From contig NZ_MRCD01000002.1 of the NCBI RefSeq assembly GCF_001904745.1, positions 197,905 to 261,904 on the forward strand: 64,000 bases of DNA, given 5' to 3'. Each line of letters begins with the position of its first letter. Positions within the stretch are counted from its first letter, which is position 1. Shown here piece after piece: positions 19,163-27,983 of the stretch. The notes below the pieces were generated by a model, which was given only the letters and a program-made list of their open reading frames with translations, had not been told where the DNA came from and did not search any database. Source of the DNA: Calothrix sp. HK-06. Its GTDB lineage: Bacteria; Cyanobacteriota; Cyanobacteriia; Cyanobacteriales; Nostocaceae. Both the position numbers and the translations under genes were made by a program.

Positions 19163-22100
19163 ATGAAAAAACTAGTTGTTCTTAAATTTGACGGCGCCTT
19201 CAAATCGGGTTATCGAGTCAACTTAACAATTAGTAACGCTAGTGAAACACCAAACTTAATTATCAGCGCAAAATTACCGTCAGCACTCGCTGTTATCGAA
19301 CATTCTCAATCTTGGTCTGATATTTATCGCAGCTTCTATGGACAATATCGTATTCGACCTCTAGGTACAAAAAATGTAAATATTGAAGCTCTGAATCAAG
19401 ACTTTTATCAAAAATCACAAGAGTTAGTTGCAAGTTTAAATAACTGGCTAGCATCAGATTGTTTTATTAAAGTTAAGGATTGTTTAGAAAAACTTAATAT
19501 AGAAGATGAAATTCGTGTAATTATTGCTACTAGTTGTCAAAAATTGCGTAAGCTGCCTTGGCATTTATGGGATGTTTTACAAAAATATCCTTATGTTGAA
19601 GTTGCTTTAAGCGCACCTGATGCTGAACGTGGAGAACGTATTTATCGAGACAAAGCTAGAATTTTAGTTGTTCTTGGTGATAGTACAGATATAAATGTTG
19701 AAGCTGATAGAGAACTTCTTCAAGAATATTGTAAAAACGGTGAGATAATTTTACTCAAAGAACCATCGCGCGAAATATTAATTGACCATCTACGTGATAA
19801 TGCTGGATGGGACATGTTATTTTTTTCAGGACATTCTCGAACTGAAGGAACACAGGGACGTATATTCCTGAACAAACATGATAGCTTGACAATGGTACAA
19901 TTAAGAGGCGCCATGCAAATAGCCATCAACAAGCGATTGCAAATAGCATTTTTTAATTCGTGTGATGGTTTAGGCATTGCTTTAGAATTAGAACAATTAA
20001 ATATACCCCAAGTTATTGTAATGCGGGAACCTGTGCCAGATAAAATAGCACAGGAATTTTTAAAGTATTTTTTACATGAATTTACTGGTGGTCAGTCGCT
20101 ATATCTTTCTATTAGAAAAGCGCGCGAATTCTTGCGTAGTAACTATGATGTAACATTTCCTTGTGCTAGTTGGCTACCTGTAATTATCCAAAACCAATTA
20201 GAAACACCACCTACTTGGCAAAGTTTAGGAATAATTTCGCTGTGTCCTTACCGAGGTTTAGAAATATTTCGAGAACAAGACACGGAATTTTTCTTTGGAC
20301 GAGAAGCTTTTGTTAAGGATTTGCTGGCAGATGTTAATCGTAAACCTTTTGTTGCTGTAGTCGGTGCCTCTGGTAGTGGAAAATCTTCTGTAGTATTTGC
20401 TGGCTTAATTCCTAAATTACGTGATAATAACAATCAAAACTGGCAGATAATTTCGTTTCGTCCCGGAAATAAGCCATTAGAGTCATTAGCTATGGCTTTA
20501 GAGCAGAGTAACAATAAAACTTTACTTATTATTGACCAATTTGAAGAAATATTTACGCTTTGCTCAAATGTCGAAGAATGTAAAATGTTTATCGATAAGT
20601 TACTGCAAAAAGTAAATAATTCATCTACATTTACTTTATTAATTACTTTAAGGGCAGATTTTTTAGGTAAAGCGATATCTTACGAACCTTTAGGTAAAGC
20701 TCTGCAAAAATATCCTCCTTGCTTACTGGCGGCAATGAACCGTCAGGAATTAGAAAATGCTATTATACAACCTGCGGTAAAGTATTGTGTAGAATTTGAA
20801 TCTGGCTTAGTTAATAAGTTAATTGATGATGTTGGAGATGGGGAAGGTAGTTTACCTTTACAGCAGTTTGCTTTGACTCAACTGTGGCAAAAACAACGTC
20901 CAGGGTTATTAACACATCAAGCTTATCGAGAAATTGGTGGAGTCAGAGAAGCTATAGCTATTCATGCAGAAAATGTTTATACTCAGTTGAGTAAACATCA
21001 GCAAAAAATGGCGCCACGAGTATTTATTCAATTAGTTCAACCTGGAGAAGGTACCGAAGATACTCGACGTATAGCAACAAAACACGAAGTTGGAGAAGAA
21101 AATTGGGATTTAATACAATATTTAGCAAACGAAAGATTGATAGTAACAAATTTTAATAATATAAATCAAGAAGAGACAGTAGAAATTGTTCATGAAGCTT
21201 TAATTCGAGAATGGGGAACACTTCGTGATTGGATTCATGATAACCGCGAGTTTAGGATTTGGCAAGAAAGATTAAGGTTAGAAGTACAGGAATGGCACAA
21301 AAATGATTATGATTCTGGTAGGTTATTACAGGAAACTCCATTAAATGTTGCGTTAAGCTGGTATAAGTTGCGCGCATCAGAACTATCTGAGAAACAACAA
21401 AAGTTTATTGAAGCAAGTATATCTAAACAAAATAAAAAAGAAAGAGAACAAAAAATTAGACGTAGACTAACTATTTTTGCACTTGCTTTTGGCTTGTTAG
21501 CTGTGTCTATATTTGCTGGACTTAGTGAAATACGTAGGATAGATGCAGAAGTTGCCAGACTAAGTATAACCGCAGAACAGACCTTTGCCAAAAACGACCA
21601 AGAGGCAGCTTTAGCAGAAGCTATCAAAGCTGGAAAAAAATTAAAAGGTATTTGGCAACCTTGGATATCAGCAGGAACTCAAATATTAACTGTATCTACA
21701 TTACAAGAGACTGTGTACAATTTACAAGTTAAAACCCTAAAAGGACATACAGATGCGGTTTTTGGAATTAGCTTTCATCCTAATGCTAAATTTCTCGCTT
21801 CTGCATCCAGCGATAAAACAATAAAAATCTGGGATGCAAAAATAGGTCAAGAGCTTCAAACTCTTAAAGGTCATATATCTAGCGTTACAAATGTTAGTTT
21901 TAGCCCAAATGGTAAAATTCTTGCTTCTGCATCTGGTGATGGAACAATAAAACTTTGGGATGTTAGAGATATTAAAGCAATTAAAATAATTAAAACCATT
22001 AAAGCACATTCATATGGCGCTGCCGTTTTTAGTATTAGTTTTAGTCCAGATAGTAAAATGCTTGCTTCTGCGTCAGCAGACGAAACAATAAAACTTTGGG

Positions 22101-23593
22101 ATATCAATACAGGTAAACAAATTCAAACCTTTACAGGTCATAAAAGTACTAATTTTAAAAATGGTAATCAAGCAGTTTTCGGAGTTAGCTTTAGTCCAGA
22201 TGGAAAAATACTTGCTTCTGCATCTGCTGACCAAACAATAAAACTTTGGGATATAAAAACTGGTAAAGAAATAAAACCTCCTTTCAAAGGACATACATCC
22301 CAAGTTTGGGGGGTTAGCTTTAGTCCAGACGGAAAAATGCTTGCTTCCGCATCTTGGGATAGCAGTATTAAACTATGGAACGTTAAAACTGGTACAGAAA
22401 TCTTACCTCTCTTAGGGCATAATGACTCAGTTTTTGGAGTTAGTTTTAGCCCAGATGGTAAAACCTTAGCTTCCACATCTTCATCCAAAGACACAACAGT
22501 AAAATTATGGGATATTAATACTGGTTCGGAAATTAAAACTTTTAAAGGACATACAGACTCAGTTATTGGTGTTAGCTTTAGTCCAGATGGTACAACTATA
22601 GCTTCTGCATCTGCCGATAGAACAGTAAAACTGTGGAATCTAAATACTAGCTCTGATATTAAAACTTTTAAAGGAAGCGCAAATAAGATAATAAGTGCTA
22701 GCTTAAGTTCAGATAGCAAAAATCTTGCTTTTACATTAGATAACAAGACCATAAAATTATGGGATATTCAAAAAAATTCTGAAATTCAAACTTTAAATAA
22801 ACATACAGATTTAGTTAATAGCGTAAGCTTTAGTCCAGATGGTAAAATGCTTGCTTCTGCATCTTGGGACAAGACAGTTAAATTATGGGACACCCTAACT
22901 GGTGAAGAACTTAAAACTTTTAAAGGACATACTGAGGCAGTTTTCTGCGCCAGTATCAGCGGAGATGGTAAAATGCTTGCATCCGCATCTGAAGATAAAA
23001 CTGTTAAACTTTGGGATATTAATACAGGCAAAGAAATTAAAACTTTTAAGGGACATATATATCAAGTTATAAATGTTAGCTTTAGTCCAGATAGTAAAAT
23101 GCTCGCTTCAGCATCAAGTGATAATACTGTGAAAATTTGGGATATTAATACAGGGAAAGAAATTTACACTCTAAAAGGACATACTTCTCACGTTTGGAAT
23201 ATCAGCTTTAGTCCAGATGGTAAAACTCTCGCTTCTACATCTCGTGACCGGACTTTAAAATTGTGGAATTTGAATACTGGTAAAGAAATTAAAACTCTTA
23301 AAGGACATACAAATTTAGTTTATGGCGCCAGTTTTAGCCCAGATGGTAGAACTCTTGTATCTGTATCTGGTGATAAAACCGTAAAACTCTGGGATATCAA
23401 TACTGGTACTGAAATTAAAACTCTCAAAGGTCATAAAGGTGCAGTTATTGGCGCCCGCTTTAGTACAGATGGTCAAACTCTTTTTTCTGTGTCAAAAGAT
23501 AATACAGTAATTTCGTGGAATTTAAATTTAGATGATTTATTAGTGCGGGGATGTAGCTTAATAAAGTGTAGCTTGGATGGAACCCAACATTAA
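19163..23593 (+). CDS. CHAT protease-like, nSTAND NTPase, transmembrane, WD40 protein (copy 2)
   Basis: A 1476-residue protein with the same order of domains as the gene at 5819-10267. The CHAT domain has His224 (FFSGHSRTEG) and Cys267 (FFNSCDGLGIALE). The nSTAND module has Walker A GASGSGKSS (401-409) and Walker B-like LLIIDQFEEIFTL. A hydrophobic helix (LTIFALAFGLLAVSIFAGL) separates it from 14 WD40 repeats. These repeats are far more alike to each other than in copy 1 (SFSPDGKMLASASxDKTVKL, GHTxxV), a sign of recent internal duplication or gene conversion. The last ten residues depart from the usual tail after LLVRGC, so a late frameshift is possible. The context points to an inducible, membrane-tethered sensor-effector; that role is inferred. 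Confidence 0.93.
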   Translation: MKKLVVLKFDGAFKSGYRVNLTISNASETPNLIISAKLPSALAVIEHSQSWSDIYRSFYGQYRIRPLGTKNVNIEALNQDFYQKSQELVASLNNWLASDCFIKVKDCLEKLNIEDEIRVIIATSCQKLRKLPWHLWDVLQKYPYVEVALSAPDAERGERIYRDKARILVVLGDSTDINVEADRELLQEYCKNGEIILLKEPSREILIDHLRDNAGWDMLFFSGHSRTEGTQGRIFLNKHDSLTMVQLRGAMQIAINKRLQIAFFNSCDGLGIALELEQLNIPQVIVMREPVPDKIAQEFLKYFLHEFTGGQSLYLSIRKAREFLRSNYDVTFPCASWLPVIIQNQLETPPTWQSLGIISLCPYRGLEIFREQDTEFFFGREAFVKDLLADVNRKPFVAVVGASGSGKSSVVFAGLIPKLRDNNNQNWQIISFRPGNKPLESLAMALEQSNNKTLLIIDQFEEIFTLCSNVEECKMFIDKLLQKVNNSSTFTLLITLRADFLGKAISYEPLGKALQKYPPCLLAAMNRQELENAIIQPAVKYCVEFESGLVNKLIDDVGDGEGSLPLQQFALTQLWQKQRPGLLTHQAYREIGGVREAIAIHAENVYTQLSKHQQKMAPRVFIQLVQPGEGTEDTRRIATKHEVGEENWDLIQYLANERLIVTNFNNINQEETVEIVHEALIREWGTLRDWIHDNREFRIWQERLRLEVQEWHKNDYDSGRLLQETPLNVALSWYKLRASELSEKQQKFIEASISKQNKKEREQKIRRRLTIFALAFGLLAVSIFAGLSEIRRIDAEVARLSITAEQTFAKNDQEAALAEAIKAGKKLKGIWQPWISAGTQILTVSTLQETVYNLQVKTLKGHTDAVFGISFHPNAKFLASASSDKTIKIWDAKIGQELQTLKGHISSVTNVSFSPNGKILASASGDGTIKLWDVRDIKAIKIIKTIKAHSYGAAVFSISFSPDSKMLASASADETIKLWDINTGKQIQTFTGHKSTNFKNGNQAVFGVSFSPDGKILASASADQTIKLWDIKTGKEIKPPFKGHTSQVWGVSFSPDGKMLASASWDSSIKLWNVKTGTEILPLLGHNDSVFGVSFSPDGKTLASTSSSKDTTVKLWDINTGSEIKTFKGHTDSVIGVSFSPDGTTIASASADRTVKLWNLNTSSDIKTFKGSANKIISASLSSDSKNLAFTLDNKTIKLWDIQKNSEIQTLNKHTDLVNSVSFSPDGKMLASASWDKTVKLWDTLTGEELKTFKGHTEAVFCASISGDGKMLASASEDKTVKLWDINTGKEIKTFKGHIYQVINVSFSPDSKMLASASSDNTVKIWDINTGKEIYTLKGHTSHVWNISFSPDGKTLASTSRDRTLKLWNLNTGKEIKTLKGHTNLVYGASFSPDGRTLVSVSGDKTVKLWDINTGTEIKTLKGHKGAVIGARFSTDGQTLFSVSKDNTVISWNLNLDDLLVRGCSLIKCSLDGTQH

Positions 23594-23802
23594 AAAATAA
23601 TCTACCAGTTGCATAAAAACACTCAACTAACAGCGTACTTATAAATAAAGGTTGCAAATGACACATTTACACATATCAGTGTCTGCTACAGCCTAAATAT
23701 TTCTCATTAGATGCAACATAAATTTTCGCTTGCTTCATATGTTATCTCTTCATCTTTACAAGGTGTTTTGCATGTTTTTACAACTTTAAATAATTTACCA
23801 GT

Positions 23803-24039
23803 ATGAAACTTAAAGCAATATTACTCGGCGCCTTTTTTATTGGCACGACTATCTCTGCTGTCATTGTAACGGCGCCTACACGTGCAAATATCAGTACTAC
23901 AAATTTGATTGAAACTTCAAATTCGCAAAAAGTTTGGCAAATCTTTACTTCTGGGAAGTGCCCAACTACTCGTGAACCGCGTAGACGAACAAATATATCG
24001 AGAGCAAGAAATAATTCCTGCCCAAAAATTTCACGATAG
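23803..24039 (+). pseudogene. Small exported protein, probably broken by a frameshift
   Basis: The frame begins with a good signal peptide (MKLKAILLGAFFIGTTISAV, IVTAPTRA) but after about 45 residues becomes Arg/Pro-rich and ends. The neighbouring frame from about 23930 reads more plausibly (LLVNRVDEQIYREQEIIPAQ KF), so a one-base indel is likely. I do not recognise the protein. Confidence 0.35.
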
Positions 24040-24231
24040 TTTTACCGAAATATTGAGCCCGGGGAAGTTAAACCATCTCCACCCAGACTTATATATAAAT
24101 ATTCAGCTAGAATTAATTCTTTTGGGGTTTTACACTCCTGTGTTATTTGTAAGGTTTTCCTTTTCAAACCTCTTCCTAATTTACTCTGCCTCTATATATA
24201 TGAAATCAAACGCATTCGCTTGTCTTGTAAA

Positions 24232-24399
24232 TCAGGCTTGCTTGAGAAGATGCTTAACTAGGTTATCTTTTACCATCATTTGGCGTAACACTTCCATCAA
24301 AAACTCTTGAGCTTCTTGCTGTGAGAGTGTTTGAACCTGGTCTTTCAGCGTTTGTAAGCGAAATTGTTGCTCTAAGGTCAATTCATTGGGGAAGTTCAT
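24232..24399 (-). CDS. nblA: Phycobilisome degradation protein NblA
   Basis: A 55-residue protein, MNFPNELTLEQQFRLQTLKD followed by QVQTLSQQEAQEFLMEVLRQ. It has the NblA pattern: LTLEQQF near the N-terminus, then QxxxLSxxxAQEFLxEVxRQMM, and a conserved leucine-rich end. NblA dimers bind phycobiliproteins and deliver them to the Clp protease when nitrogen runs short. The start is supported by AGGAG 8 bases upstream. The gene is divergent from the cpcS-cpcL-cpcG cluster, so assembly and breakdown genes of the same antenna share one intergenic region. Confidence 0.9.
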   Translation of the reverse strand: MNFPNELTLEQQFRLQTLKDQVQTLSQQEAQEFLMEVLRQMMVKDNLVKHLLKQA

Positions 24400-24746
24400 T
24401 TATTCACTCCTAGTAAATGACTAAATCGCTGCTACATAGTAGAAACGTACTTACTACTATTGTTTTTGTTAGCTTAACTTAGTTTAACATTAACGTAGTA
24501 GTTTTGTCTACTTTGTCAAGCGTTAATTAATTAAGGTAAAGAAAGTTTACAATTAATCGACGATGTAACAGGTCAATAAGAAACAGGCGCCGCTTGCAAC
24601 AATCAACACTTTAGCTGGTGGGGTAATCACCAAGGACAGGAGTTGAAAGCTGATTGTAAACAGCTGTAATGTTAAGTAATAAGGTTAAGAACAAACAAAA
24701 GTTAACACATCAGTCTCAAGAATTAGAGATGGGAGTCAAAAGTTAG
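24400..24746. promoter_or_regulatory. Divergent regulatory region between nblA and cpcS
   Basis: This 347-base gap carries the promoters of both nblA (minus) and cpcS (plus). The nblA side holds an NtcA-type box at 24498-24511. I saw no such box on the cpcS side. Confidence 0.6.
24498..24511 (-). promoter_or_regulatory. NtcA-type binding site upstream of nblA
   Basis: The sequence GTAGTTTTGTCTAC is a perfect GTA-N8-TAC. On the minus strand a TAAGCT hexamer (TAN3T) lies 21 bases downstream, close to the 22-23-base spacing of NtcA-activated promoters. It lies about 100 bases upstream of the nblA start. NtcA activation of nblA is known in Anabaena; binding here is inferred. Confidence 0.75.
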
Positions 24747-25337
24747 ATGGATGCATTAGAGTTTTTCCGGTCAAGTGCTGGCAAGTGGAAATCTTCGCGG
24801 GTGACACACCACCTTGCGTTTAAGCGTTCCGAGACAGGGGAATCTGAAATTTTGGTGGAAACGTTGGAAGCTGACGACCCTGAAATTATTGAGTTGTGCA
24901 AAATGCACGATATTGACCCCAATTTATCAATTGGTGGTTCGCGTGTGCGTTGGTTAGGCACAATGGCATGGGATAGAGAAGGGGAAGAAAACCACGAAGG
25001 TAAAACAGTATTTGCAATTGTGCCAGATGCAGATAATCCCCGTAAGGGTAGATTGCTGCGTGAGCGTGGTTATGCAGAAATTATGCCTGTGGTTGGTCAG
25101 TTCCATATGGATGAAGAAGACGGTTTGGTATTAACTACCGATTATGAGACCATGAGTTCGATAGAACGGTTCTGGTTCTCAGGTGGTAATATGCGGATGC
25201 GTACTAGTACTGTAAAACGTTTTGGTGGTTTTAGTACTGCTTCGTATTGCGTTGAAAGTCGTATTGATGCTGAGGGTGAAACATCTACATCAGAAGAAAA
25301 TACGGCGCCACAATTTGCTTCAGTATTAGGTTGGTAA
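24747..25337 (+). CDS. cpcS: Phycobiliprotein lyase of the CpcS/CpeS type
   Basis: A 196-residue protein with the fatty-acid-binding-like barrel sequence of S-type lyases: MDALEFFRSSAGKWKSSRVT HH at the start, then LEADDPEIIELCKMH, AWDREGEENHEGKTVFA, NPRKGRLLRERGYAEI, TDYETMSSIERFWFSG and MRMRTSTVKRFGGFSTASYC. S-type lyases attach phycocyanobilin to Cys84 of phycobiliprotein subunits. The next genes encode rod-core linkers, which agrees with an antenna-assembly role. A hairpin follows the stop. Confidence 0.92.
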   Translation: MDALEFFRSSAGKWKSSRVTHHLAFKRSETGESEILVETLEADDPEIIELCKMHDIDPNLSIGGSRVRWLGTMAWDREGEENHEGKTVFAIVPDADNPRKGRLLRERGYAEIMPVVGQFHMDEEDGLVLTTDYETMSSIERFWFSGGNMRMRTSTVKRFGGFSTASYCVESRIDAEGETSTSEENTAPQFASVLGW

Positions 25338-25342
25338 AGGAC

Positions 25343-25370
25343 AAAGGGGAAAATAAAAACTTTCCCCTTT
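25343..25370 (+). terminator. Hairpin after cpcS
   Basis: AAAGGGGAAA and TTTCCCCTTT form a 10-bp stem around 8 bases, 5 bases after the cpcS stop. It favours the ATG at 25382 as start of the next gene, since a longer frame would have to read through this hairpin. Confidence 0.7.
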
Positions 25371-25381
25371 TCATTGGCATA

Positions 25382-25942
25382 ATGATTAATTCTGGTTCAA
25401 GTGATACTTACATACGTGGTTTTGAGTACTTGCAAATGGTGCGGGGTTTTGCGCTGGAGTCACGAATGGTAGATGTGATGGAAAACTTGCGCGATAGTAC
25501 TATAATTTGTAATTGGATTGGTCAAAATATCGACTCAGTTAATGCTCAATTAAATACTTATTTACAAGCTTGTCACGAATGTTTTTATCCTGAAGAGCGT
25601 CGTAATATTCAAATTTTTGGAGTCCCTTTAGCGCAGTCTTTGGGTATAGATGGAATGTGTAATATTTGGATGGCGCCCATTACTATTTTAATTGATGTTG
25701 GTAGAATGACATCGGAAGATTGGTTGGGTCTTGTGGCACATGAATATGCTCATGCACATGTAGGAAGTGTTGGACACAATCTGGAATTTGCAAACGTTTT
25801 ATTTCATTTGTGTTTAGGGTTAGGGTTTCCTTTACCTACATGGGAAACGGAAACGATGGAGAGAAACTTGCGAAGTTGGCCTTACTGTCGGTCGATGACT
25901 GACCCGTTAGCATTTTGGCGTGGTGAAATTGTTATTGATTAA
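25382..25942 (+). CDS. Peptidase-like protein (HEYAH motif) in the phycobilisome locus
   Basis: A 186-residue protein, MINSGSSDTYIRGFEYLQMV and so on, with a zinc-metallopeptidase-like helix VAHEYAHAHVGSVGHN (HEXXH variant HEYAH) near residue 120. It also has several cysteines and histidines (CHECFYPEERRNI). No signal peptide. The ATG at 25382 is preferred over an upstream in-frame start inside the cpcS terminator. I do not recognise a named family. Lying between a bilin lyase and linker genes, it could act on linker or phycobiliprotein maturation, but that is only suggested by position. Confidence 0.6.
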   Translation: MINSGSSDTYIRGFEYLQMVRGFALESRMVDVMENLRDSTIICNWIGQNIDSVNAQLNTYLQACHECFYPEERRNIQIFGVPLAQSLGIDGMCNIWMAPITILIDVGRMTSEDWLGLVAHEYAHAHVGSVGHNLEFANVLFHLCLGLGFPLPTWETETMERNLRSWPYCRSMTDPLAFWRGEIVID

Positions 25943-26004
25943 CAGCAAATAGTAATTCTCTTGGTGTTAAGTGAATAATGAGCGCTACATGGAGAATGTT
26001 TTAC

Positions 26005-26739
26005 ATGTCACTTCCATTATTGACTTATTCACCCTCTTCACAAAATCAGCGTGTTTCTGGGTATGAAATTCCTGGTGATGAACAGCCAAGAATTTTTACA
26101 ACCGATAACTTACTGACAGCATCTGATATGGATACGTTGATATTAGCTGCGTATCGGCAGATATTTAACGAGCAGCAAATGCTTGCTTATAACCGTCAAA
26201 CGTCTTTAGAATCACAACTTAAAGCTGGTCAAATTACTGTTCGAGATTTTATACGGGGACTTGCGATATCTGATACTTTTAAAAGACGTAATTACGATAG
26301 CAACAGTAATTATCGTTTTGTGCAAATGTGTATCCAGCGTATTCTGGGACGTGAAGTTTACAATGAACGCGAAAAATTAGCATGGTCAACTGTGCTAGCA
26401 ACCAAAGGTCTTAAAGGTTTTATCGATGATTTGCTATCGAGCGAAGAATATTTAATTAACTTCGGTTATAATACGGTGCCGTTTCAAAGGCGCCGGATTT
26501 TACCGCAGCATAGTAGTGGTGAACTTCCATTCGCGCGTATGGCTCGCTATGATAAGCATTATCGAGATACGCAACCGAGCGGGCACATTTACCGATTCTA
26601 CGATACGGTTAAGCCGTTTAATTTGGCGACCTTCTTGCGGGAAGCAGATTTTAGAGCTTTAGGTGGTGTTGTGGCAATTGTCGTAGCGGTTATTGTCCTT
26701 ACGTTGCTGATTGGGTATGGATTAGGCCCTGTGCGGTAG
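26005..26739 (+). CDS. cpcL: Membrane-anchored phycobilisome rod linker CpcL (CpcG2 type)
   Basis: A 244-residue protein with a Pfam-type PBS linker domain at the N-terminus ([60 protein letters not shown]). Unlike normal CpcG it ends in a hydrophobic helix ([20 protein letters not shown]) after a short spacer. That is the mark of CpcL, which anchors a rod-only phycobilisome to the thylakoid and feeds photosystem I. The start is placed at the ATG with GGAG 10 bases upstream rather than the earlier in-frame ATG. cpcG follows 181 bases downstream. Confidence 0.9.
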   Translation: MSLPLLTYSPSSQNQRVSGYEIPGDEQPRIFTTDNLLTASDMDTLILAAYRQIFNEQQMLAYNRQTSLESQLKAGQITVRDFIRGLAISDTFKRRNYDSNSNYRFVQMCIQRILGREVYNEREKLAWSTVLATKGLKGFIDDLLSSEEYLINFGYNTVPFQRRRILPQHSSGELPFARMARYDKHYRDTQPSGHIYRFYDTVKPFNLATFLREADFRALGGVVAIVVAVIVLTLLIGYGLGPVR

Positions 26740-26753
26740 TTTGGTTTATTTTC

Positions 26754-26806
26754 TCGTACTAAGCACTTTAGTGCTTTATTTTTAAGCACTGAAGTGCTTA
26801 GTACGA
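26754..26806 (+). terminator. Long hairpin between cpcL and cpcG
   Basis: Two 23-base arms (TCGTACTAAGCACTTTAGTG.. and complement) with one G-T pair and a 7-base A/T loop. It lies 14 bases after the cpcL stop. It may terminate cpcL or separate the expression levels of the two linkers. Confidence 0.75.
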
Positions 26807-26920
26807 AGAAATCCGTGAAGTTTCGTTAATTTTTATATTAATTATGAGATTAAGCTACACTTACTCCTTTAAGATATTTTTTGAACTTGTTAATTTTAGT
26901 TAACCTCACGGAGTGTAGTT

Positions 26921-27688
26921 GTGGCATTACCTCTACTAGATTACGCACCAAAGAGCCAAAACCAACGTGTTGAAGGCTACGAGGTAGGAAATGACGATAA
27001 GCCAAGGATTTTTTCCACGGATAACTTATTGTCTTCGAGCGACTTGGATAATCTGATTGAGGCTGCGTACCGTCAGATGTTTTTCCACGCATTTGCTGCT
27101 GACCGCGAAAGATACCTCGAATCTCAACTCCGCAACGGACAAATTACCGTGCGCGACTTTATTCGTGGATTAGTACTTTCAGATAGATACAGAAAAAGCT
27201 TCTACGACCTCAACAGCAATTACCGCTTTGTTGAACAAACTGTACAACGTGTACTTGGACGCGATGTATATAGCGAGCGTGAAAAAATTGCTTGGTCAAT
27301 TGTAGTTGCAACCAAAGGTATTCGCGGTTTTGTTGACCAACTGCTCGATAGCGAAGAATATTTAGATAACTTTGGCTATTCAACAGTTCCTTACCAACGT
27401 CGTCGTAACTTACCTGGACGTGCAGAAGGTGAACTACCTTTCAACATCAAGTCCCCACGTTACGAAGACTACACCCGTGCTAAACTTGGTTTTCCTCAAA
27501 TTATCTGGCAAACCGAAGTACGTCGCTATGTACCTCAGGAGAAGAAGGCAAAAGCTGGCGACCCAGCAAACTTCTTAGCTATGGCACAAAGCTACGGTCA
27601 AATTGGCAACACCCCACAACGCTTGTCACCTTTCAACGTTGACATTAACAAAGATGTTCCTTATCGTCAAAAATCTGGCATAAGATAA
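26921..27688 (+). CDS. cpcG: Phycobilisome rod-core linker CpcG
   Basis: A 255-residue linker starting with GTG (protein begins [20 protein letters not shown]); CGGAG lies upstream. The PBS-linker domain matches that of the preceding gene closely ([60 protein letters not shown]). The C-terminal part is soluble and conserved ([20 protein letters not shown]) and attaches phycocyanin rods to the allophycocyanin core. The two linker genes are evidently an old tandem duplication that split into core-binding and membrane-bound forms. The downstream 295 bases hold only short repeats. Confidence 0.93.
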   Translation: MALPLLDYAPKSQNQRVEGYEVGNDDKPRIFSTDNLLSSSDLDNLIEAAYRQMFFHAFAADRERYLESQLRNGQITVRDFIRGLVLSDRYRKSFYDLNSNYRFVEQTVQRVLGRDVYSEREKIAWSIVVATKGIRGFVDQLLDSEEYLDNFGYSTVPYQRRRNLPGRAEGELPFNIKSPRYEDYTRAKLGFPQIIWQTEVRRYVPQEKKAKAGDPANFLAMAQSYGQIGNTPQRLSPFNVDINKDVPYRQKSGIR

Positions 27689-27719
27689 CATAGGCGCGTT
27701 AAATAACATTTAATATCTC

Positions 27720-27870
27720 ACAATTGGTCATTAGTCATTAGTCAAGAATCAAGAGTTAAGAGTTGTGCTTCAACTTTCAGCTTTCGGTTTAGGGCTTGAG
27801 ACTAATGACCTTGGTTTTTAGGCAACGGATACAACGGATGTAACGGATAGTTATTTTTTAAAAACAATTT
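27720..27870. repeat. Dispersed short repeats downstream of cpcG
   Basis: GGTCATTAGTCATTAGTC and an inverted relative (GAGACTAATGACC) flank about 50 bases, followed by CAACGGATACAACGGATGTA. The ACATCCGTT unit recurs in tandem near 44505-44527. These are typical low-complexity filler repeats of filamentous cyanobacteria. Confidence 0.55.
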
Positions 27871-27983
27871 TTAAGGCGCCTGCAAAAATGTGTTTCTATA
27901 ATCTAACTCCATAGATATATATCAACCAGTTGAAGGAATACTAATATTTTGAACAATCATCAACATTTTTCAAGGTGCGTGCA

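Noticed and set aside
22168..22752. Minus-strand 194-codon frame opposite the second WD40 array
   Set aside because: It is the mirror of the repeat units and has no features of a real gene.
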